DNA of 64,000 bases from Phascolarctos cinereus (lineage: Eukaryota > Chordata > Mammalia > Diprotodontia > Phascolarctidae), in the NCBI RefSeq assembly GCF_002099425.1, contig NW_018344126.1:4366501-4430500 (forward strand), written 5' to 3'. Shown here in pieces: positions 58,641 to 64,000 of the stretch. The notes under the pieces were generated by a model, which did no database searches, was not told the origin of the DNA, and worked only from the letters and a program-made list of their open reading frames with translations. Numbering within the stretch: the first letter of the stretch is position 1; each line of letters starts with the position of its first letter. The position numbers and the translations under genes were made by a program.

Positions 58641-58705
58641 CTCCACTATCCTATTATACCTGGCACATCATAGGTGATTAATAAATGTTTGGTGATTGCT
58701 TGATA
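58640..58705 (+). repeat. L2 3' tail scrap
   Basis: The motifs cctggcacatcataggtgat and taataaatgtttggtgattg show the L2 terminus. Confidence 0.6.
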
Positions 58706-58724
58706 TGACAAGACCTTTTATCAT

Positions 58725-59880
58725 TCTGGTCCTTTCCTGGGCATGCTTTAGCCTTTCAGTGTCCTTCTTAACTTGTGGTATGCTATTGAACTGAGCTCAA
58801 CAATACAAATGTGGGTCTACCTGGGCTCAAGATACAGAGAGACGATCGCCTCCTTGATTCCCAGAAGTCATTCCACAACCACATTAGCTTCTTGGTTTGC
58901 TTATCACATAGTTAACTCATATTGACCTTTCGGTTTCCTAAAATCCCCAGAACTTTTGCAGGTACATTTCTATCTACCTTTCCTCTTCCATCTTGTTTGT
59001 GTGAAGTTGATTTTTTTTTTTGAACCCAAGTGTAATATTTATTTATATTGAATTTCACCATCTTAGCTTCAGCCTAATTCTCTACTTCACAAGACTGTTG
59101 TGAATATAAAATGTAAAATGAAGATCATATGTAAAGTGCTTAGCACAGTGCCTTGCACGTAGTAGGTACTTAAAGTATTTATTAAGCTTATTTCCTCCCT
59201 TCTTTCCTTCAAGTCCTTTGTTCCTTCCCTTCCTCCCTCCTTCTTTCCTTCCTTTCTTCTTTCCTTCCCTCCTTCCCAGATTTGCAAACTTAATAATCAT
59301 TCTGTCTATACCTTTATCAAAGTCAGTTATAAAAAATGCTAGTACTATTGAATAGATGGGCATTCCTCACGAGACCACCTGCTAAACTGACATTACACCA
59401 TTCATAACTACTCTTTGGGTTAGCTATTCAACCATAAATAAATCCATCTAATCTTATTATCATTTAGTCCACATCTCTCCATATTTTACACAAGAATAAT
59501 ATGGGAAATGATACCAAATTCTTTGCTAAAATCAATTAACTATATGTCATTATCTTCATTTATTAGGGTTAGTAGCCCTGTCCAAAAAGTAAATTAAATA
59601 AGCTAGTAATAAAAAATTTAAAAGTAAATTAAATAAGAAAAAGTAAGTTAAATATTGCAAGCAAATTAAATAACAGCCCAATCTATTCTTAATGAAGCTA
59701 TGCTGGCTTTTTATAGTCACTTTCTTTTCTAGATATTTACTAACCATCTCTTTAATGATCCGTTCTAGTATTTTTTTATTGTACAGAAAACAAAGTCAAA
59801 TTCACTGATCTATAGTTTTTTGATTCTATTCCTTTTCTTAAAAACAACAACAATAACAACTGGAACAACATTTACACCCC
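58725..59880 (-). mobile_element. CR1/L3 LINE, longest copy
   Basis: On the plus strand the conserved CR1/L3 block order is visible: cattctggtcctttcctggg, gtgtgaagttgattttttt, aacccaagtgtaatatttat, ccaccttctccat-like pieces, agtccacatctctccatatt (59466), accaaattctttgctaaaat (59513), aagctatgctggctttttat (59695), catctctttaatgatccgtt (59744). These correspond to the ORF2 C-terminus and 3' UTR on the minus strand. An L2 or MIR scrap at 59095-59190 and a (TTCC)n tract at 59193-59277 interrupt it. Confidence 0.7.
59193..59277. repeat. (TTCC)n tract
   Basis: Imperfect TTCC and TCCC units. The Lys/Gly/Arg-rich open frames on the minus strand are artefacts of it. Confidence 0.9.
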
Positions 59881-59999
59881 CCAACTCTGTCACTTAAAGC
59901 CTGTACGTTTTTGGACCAGACAGTTATCTTGTATAAGCCTCATTTTCTTCCTCCATAAAAGGAGAGCTTCTAAACTTCCTTTCACTCTAAATTCAGTAG

Positions 60000-60165
60000 T
60001 CATTTCAATTAAGTGTCGGACCTTTGACAAATCTCTTGACCTCAATTTCTACATCTTAAAAAAGGGCTAATGATGCTTAAACTACCTACTTCTCAGAACT
60101 GTTAAAAAAAGAAAAAGGAATTTTGTAAGCTTTGAAGTTCTATAGAAATGTTGAGTATTACTTAA
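60000..60165 (+). repeat. MIR-type SINE
   Basis: It shows attaagtgtcggacctttga, caaatctcttgacctcaatt, taatgatgcttaaactacct and tttgaagttctatagaaatg. Confidence 0.6.
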
Positions 60166-60189
60166 AATATTTATTTCTCTATTATTAAG

Positions 60190-60725
60190 AAATGGTTCTG
60201 GCACTTCAGAGTTAAAATAGAAGTTTAAAAGTAATTATCCAAATAGAGAATATAAATTTCTTAGGGGAAGATTTTATATTTCACTAGGACTATTGGAAAA
60301 ACTGGAAAGGAGTTTTGGCAAGAAAAAAAAAGGTTTAGATTAACATCTTACACCACATATCACAGTAACTTCCAAACAGATAGTCACCTTTAAAAAACTG
60401 GAACAAAATAGATGGAAGTATCTTTCACAATAATAGCTAGAGGGAGAATTTTTAATTAAATGAAAGATAAAATAGATTACAAAGGCAAAATAAATTAACT
60501 TTCAGTTGGATAAAGTTGAAAAACATTTGTATAAATAAAATTATTGTAAAATATCGCATACACACAAATAAAATAAAAATAAATGTATAAATAAAATTAC
60601 AAATAAGACAAGAGATTGTCTACTGGGAATTTTTTTTTTACATCAAATAGCTCTGATAAGGGTTTGATATCTAAAATATATCAGAAATTAAAAGAGATAT
60701 GGTTTCTTAAATTATCTCTTTTTGA
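60190..60725 (+). mobile_element. L1 ORF2 C-terminal piece, sense
   Basis: Stop-interrupted translation resembles L1 ORF2: KNWKGVLARKKG-like near 60300, HLTPHITVTSKQIVTFK-like near 60350, then a SDKGLISKIYQKLKE-type end near 60655. It stops abruptly against a piece of L1 in the opposite orientation. Confidence 0.6.
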
Positions 60726-61970
60726 CCTGTCTTATAGGTCAGTTGTTTTGAGAATAAATATCTTACCTTTTCAATTTTTTTTTTAGTATTTTTATTTTGT
60801 TTTAAAATTTCTCATTGTTTTATAGAGACATTGAATTCTGTTGAGTTCATTCAATTTTTTTCAAGGGAGTATTCTAAGCTATTTAGTTTCTTTTCAATTG
60901 TTTTCTTCCTAAACTCTTATCTAATTTCAGTTTTTAATCATTTGCTTTATTTTTCCCACATACTACTGTAAGCCTTGTGGCAAAGCCATTTTTCCTCCTC
61001 TGAGGCTCTTCTTGTTACTCTTTTCTTATGAGTTTATTTCCCATAGTATGTATTAATTTTGTTGGATGTCTTCTCCTCTCGATTTATATATTTGGTTTTA
61101 ATTCTTGGATTAAGATTTTGTTTTTGCCTTTGTTCCTTTTGATAACTGCCCATGGGTCGATCAGGCTTTGTTTGCTCTTATTCCTTTGGTAATGTAGATG
61201 CCGCTGCCTCTGAGGTGGCTGGTGATAAGCCTTACCATCTGTCTCAATCCATGGCTTTCTGTGGACCAACGTGGGTTCAGGATTCTCAGAGTTTCTTTCT
61301 CCTCTTCATAGGCTCTTTAAGCAGGAGTTGGTTCTTTCTCCTGTTTTGGCCCTAACACATCCCAGTGGGATGTTGGAGATCTTTCTGATATCAGACCTCC
61401 TGCACAGCCCTCACAGAGCTGGTGTCCAGGTACTGAGTTGCCCTTGTCTTCTGCTGTGGCTCCTACTTTTCTATGGAATATAGGACCTGGCCCTATTTCT
61501 TTTCACAATGACCTACTGAGGCAGCTTCTTTCCTTTGCTTCTAGTCTGATAAGCTAGATCTAGAATATGGCTTCAGGTTTCCCCTTATTAGAGCTGGCAC
61601 TAGCTTGTGACATCCTTGTTTAAAGCATTAGATAGTTTCAGATGTTAATATAGGAGTATGGTTCCCTTCTTCTGCACACCTTTGCTAGCTAGAATTTGTG
61701 CTGGTTTTCTTCGTTGCAACCATTCTCTAGTTGACTGCTGCTTTTCCATTTCCTTGACCTGGCCCTGGTTCCCTGTTTCCATCCTTCTTCCAATCTGTAT
61801 CCTCTTCTGACTGTCTTTGTGTGCAGTTCTGGATAGAAGAGCTTACTTCTATTTCTTTTCAGATTTCTTTATATTTTGTCTTTCTGGGACCTTTATTTTT
61901 GGATATTTGTGAGAGTTTATAGGGGTTGTCTTTCATTCCACTATCTTAACCGGAAGTTTCTTTCTACCTA
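60726..61970 (-). mobile_element. L1 5' UTR and ORF1 start, antisense
   Basis: On the minus strand it begins gaaacttccggttaagatag at about 61965, the typical 5' UTR start of marsupial L1, continues through GC-richer 5' UTR to about 61050, and reaches Lys/Glu/Asn-rich, coiled-coil-like sequence near 60900-60750. The reading frames are closed. The neighbouring piece to its left is in the opposite orientation. Confidence 0.6.
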
Positions 61971-61974
61971 TTAC

Positions 61975-62690
61975 TTTATTTTATTTCAAATCTGTTGAAT
62001 AAAACAAGCATTTCTATAACATAGTATAATAAAGAAGATTATTGCACATGAAACTACAAGTCTATTATGTACAACCTGCTATTCCTTTTAAATACGTAAT
62101 AAAGTTGTCATGTATATTTTTATTTTTTCTTCCCTCCCTACCCCTACCCTAGAGATGGATACCATTAGACACAAATATGTATATATGTAAAATAATTCTA
62201 TACATACTTCTATTTATCAGTTCTTCCTCTGGATGCAGATAGCATCTTCCTTCATATTTCCTTTGTAGTTATTTTGGGAATTTATAATAATCAAAATGGC
62301 TCATTCTCTCAGAGTTGTTCTTGAAACAGCACTGCCATTACTATATACAACATTCTCTTGGTCCTGCTCATTTCACTCTCCATTATTTCATACAATTCCT
62401 TCCATGTTTTTCTAAGATTATTGAGCTCATCATTTCTTATAGCACATAGTATTCCATCACAATCATATACCACAACTTGTTCAGACATTTCCTAATTGGT
62501 GAGCTTCCCCTCAATTTCCAGTTCTTTGCCACTACAAAGAGAGTTGCTATAAGTATTTTAGAACATGTAGCTTCTTTTCCTTTTCCCCTAAGCATCTTTG
62601 GAAACAAATCTAGTAATGGTATTGACAGGTCAAAGGGTATAGGCAGTTTAATAACTCTTTGGGCATAATTCCAGGTAGTTCTTCAATTTT
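61975..62690 (-). mobile_element. L1 3' end, antisense
   Basis: From the right, ORF2 C-terminal complements (gtcaaagggtataggcagtt, accacaacttgttcagacat, ttcctttcactctccatt-type) lead into the 3' UTR (ctggatgcagatagcatctt, ctaccctagagatggatacc). The UTR belongs to the subfamily repeated at 63085. Confidence 0.7.
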
Positions 62691-62694
62691 AGAA

Positions 62695-63084
62695 CATATA
62701 GGTTCTTTTTCTATTATTTCTCAATGGCTGATAAAATAGTTGGGGGCATAGATTACATGTAAGTATTGGTGTAACTAGATGACCTTGTTGTCTTTGGAAA
62801 GATACTAGATGGACTCAAGGAAAGACTGACAGAAGTGTTGGATTAGCCAGTAGAAGTCGGTATGTAGCTTTAATTGACAAATGCTAGTACATATTTTCTG
62901 CCTTCCATAAGTGTGATGAGAAAGGAAGAGTATAAATAACAGAGCTATTTTTTTCTTCTATAAACACCAGAGATTGATAAACTCAAATATATAACATGAT
63001 TCTCAGAGAGACAGGAAAAGAGTCTCACACAAAACCAAATGAAATCCACTCTATGGTGAGAACAAACATAAATAAGATATTCTT
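62695..63084. other. Spacer between inverted L1 tails
   Basis: No gene was recognised. It may hold degraded L1 sequence, but no motif supports this. Confidence 0.3.
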
Positions 63085-63400
63085 TAAAAAAAAAATCTGG
63101 ATGCTATCTGCATCCAGAGAAAGAAAGGATAAATAGAAGTATGCATACAATTATTTTATAAATCTACATACATATTTGTATCTAATAATTGCCATCTCTA
63201 GAGTGTGGGGGTGGGGTAAGAAAGGAAGAAGAAAGGAAAAAGAAAAAAATTACATGATGATTTTATTATATATTTAAAAGAAATAGCAAGTTGTACATAA
63301 TAGATTTGCGGTTTCATGCACAGTTACATTTTTGCTATACTATGTTATGGAAATGCTTGTTTTATTCCATAAATTAAAAATAAAATAAATAAAACCAAAA
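63085..63400 (+). mobile_element. L1 3' UTR, sense
   Basis: The sequence tggatgctatctgcatccag, aagtatgcatacaattattt, ctctagagtgtgggggtggg, aagttgtacataatagattt ends in an A-rich tail. It is the inverted counterpart of 61980-62260. Confidence 0.75.
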
Positions 63401-63704
63401 AAAATCACAGTGAAAATCAGCTCCTCAGTTACACCCATAGTTGAATGTTTCTCCCCATATCCATACTTATGGAATGTATTGCTAAATGTTGTTTTGAAGT
63501 TTTTTCTTCATTCATGACTAAATTTGGTTGTTGCTTCAGTGAATTTACTATTTCAGCTCTTTGGATTTATTCTCCATTGGCCTAGTTGGCAAAAATCATT
63601 GTCTTCTTACCTGTGAAATAGATAAAAATGCAAACTGATTCCCAGTCTTGAGATTAACCTTTTTTCCCCCCTTCTTTTTCCCTTTGTATTATGTGAATGT
63701 GGTT

Positions 63705-63890
63705 TGATAGAGATCTGGCCTTAGAATCATAAAGACCTAGATTCAAGTCCTGTCTCTAACATATAGTAGCTAGGTGATCTTGGGCAAGTCAGTTTAGCTC
63801 ATAGTGTACCCAGGTCACTCTCTAAGGTGTCACTCTCTCTAATGACCACCAATCTGCATTGAGAGAGGGAAATCTTTAGGCCAGCAATGT
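63705..63890 (+). repeat. Ancient SINE with conserved tail
   Basis: A head and CORE (cttagaatcataaagaccta, gatcttgggcaagtcagttt) lead to the family tail (caatctgcattgagagaggg). It is the same family as at 15507. Confidence 0.6.
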
Positions 63891-64000
63891 CAAAATCAAA
63901 TAGAAATGGATCTACACAGGCAGCAAACTGACTTACGATATGACAAATAAACATTATCTATGTTGCATTGCATTTTTATTTATTTTGTTAAATATTTTGC

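Noticed and set aside
60190-61970. Simple twin-priming explanation for the opposed L1 pieces
   Set aside because: The order of segments and the lack of a poly(A) tail on the sense ORF2 part do not fit that mechanism.

Overview
The window looks like intronic or intergenic DNA of a marsupial, almost certainly an Australian one. The sequence is AT-rich and repeat-dense, with no complete host gene. The most frequent insertions are tRNA-headed CORE-SINEs whose 3' tail matches the RTE/BovB LINE end (Mar-1 type), short A-tailed SINEs of the WSINE1 type known from Australian marsupials, many MIR/Ther-1 SINEs, L2 and CR1/L3 LINE relics, RTE (BovB-like) LINE pieces, and L1 copies of marsupial type. The opossum-type SINE1 tail that I would expect in Monodelphis was not seen. 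The species call is an inference from repeat families, not a measurement.

Layout. Positions 1-2190 hold SINEs and unrecognised sequence. Positions 2190-4900 hold an old retrovirus-like pro-pol fossil carrying a WSINE1 insertion. Positions 5180-12430 are an L1 graveyard: a 3' L1 end with target-site duplications, a long degraded sense L1, and several nested SINEs. Positions 12430-15500 are mostly unique and hold candidate coding exons. Positions 15839-17461 are an L1 inserted into a SINE. Positions 17600-25150 hold L2 and SINEs plus a second good exon candidate at 22735. Positions 25155-25555 look like an LTR. Positions 25990-36400 hold L2, RTE, CR1/L3 and nested SINEs. Positions 36400-41250 hold L1 ends facing each other and an L1 that keeps its 5' half. 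Positions 42490-43965 and 52190-55930 are RTE LINE remains. Positions 56310-59880 hold CR1/L3 and L2. Positions 60190-63400 are rearranged L1 pieces.

Host coding potential. Two short segments, 15015-15094 and 22735-22832 on the plus strand, have strong acceptor and donor sites, one open frame each, and phases that fit each other. They would be two exons of an unrecognised gene with large introns. A weaker exon (14243-14311) may precede them. No protein family was recognised. I saw no RNA gene, CRISPR array or intact mobile element, and no new biological system. The other open frames are short and mostly fall inside repeats or low-complexity DNA.
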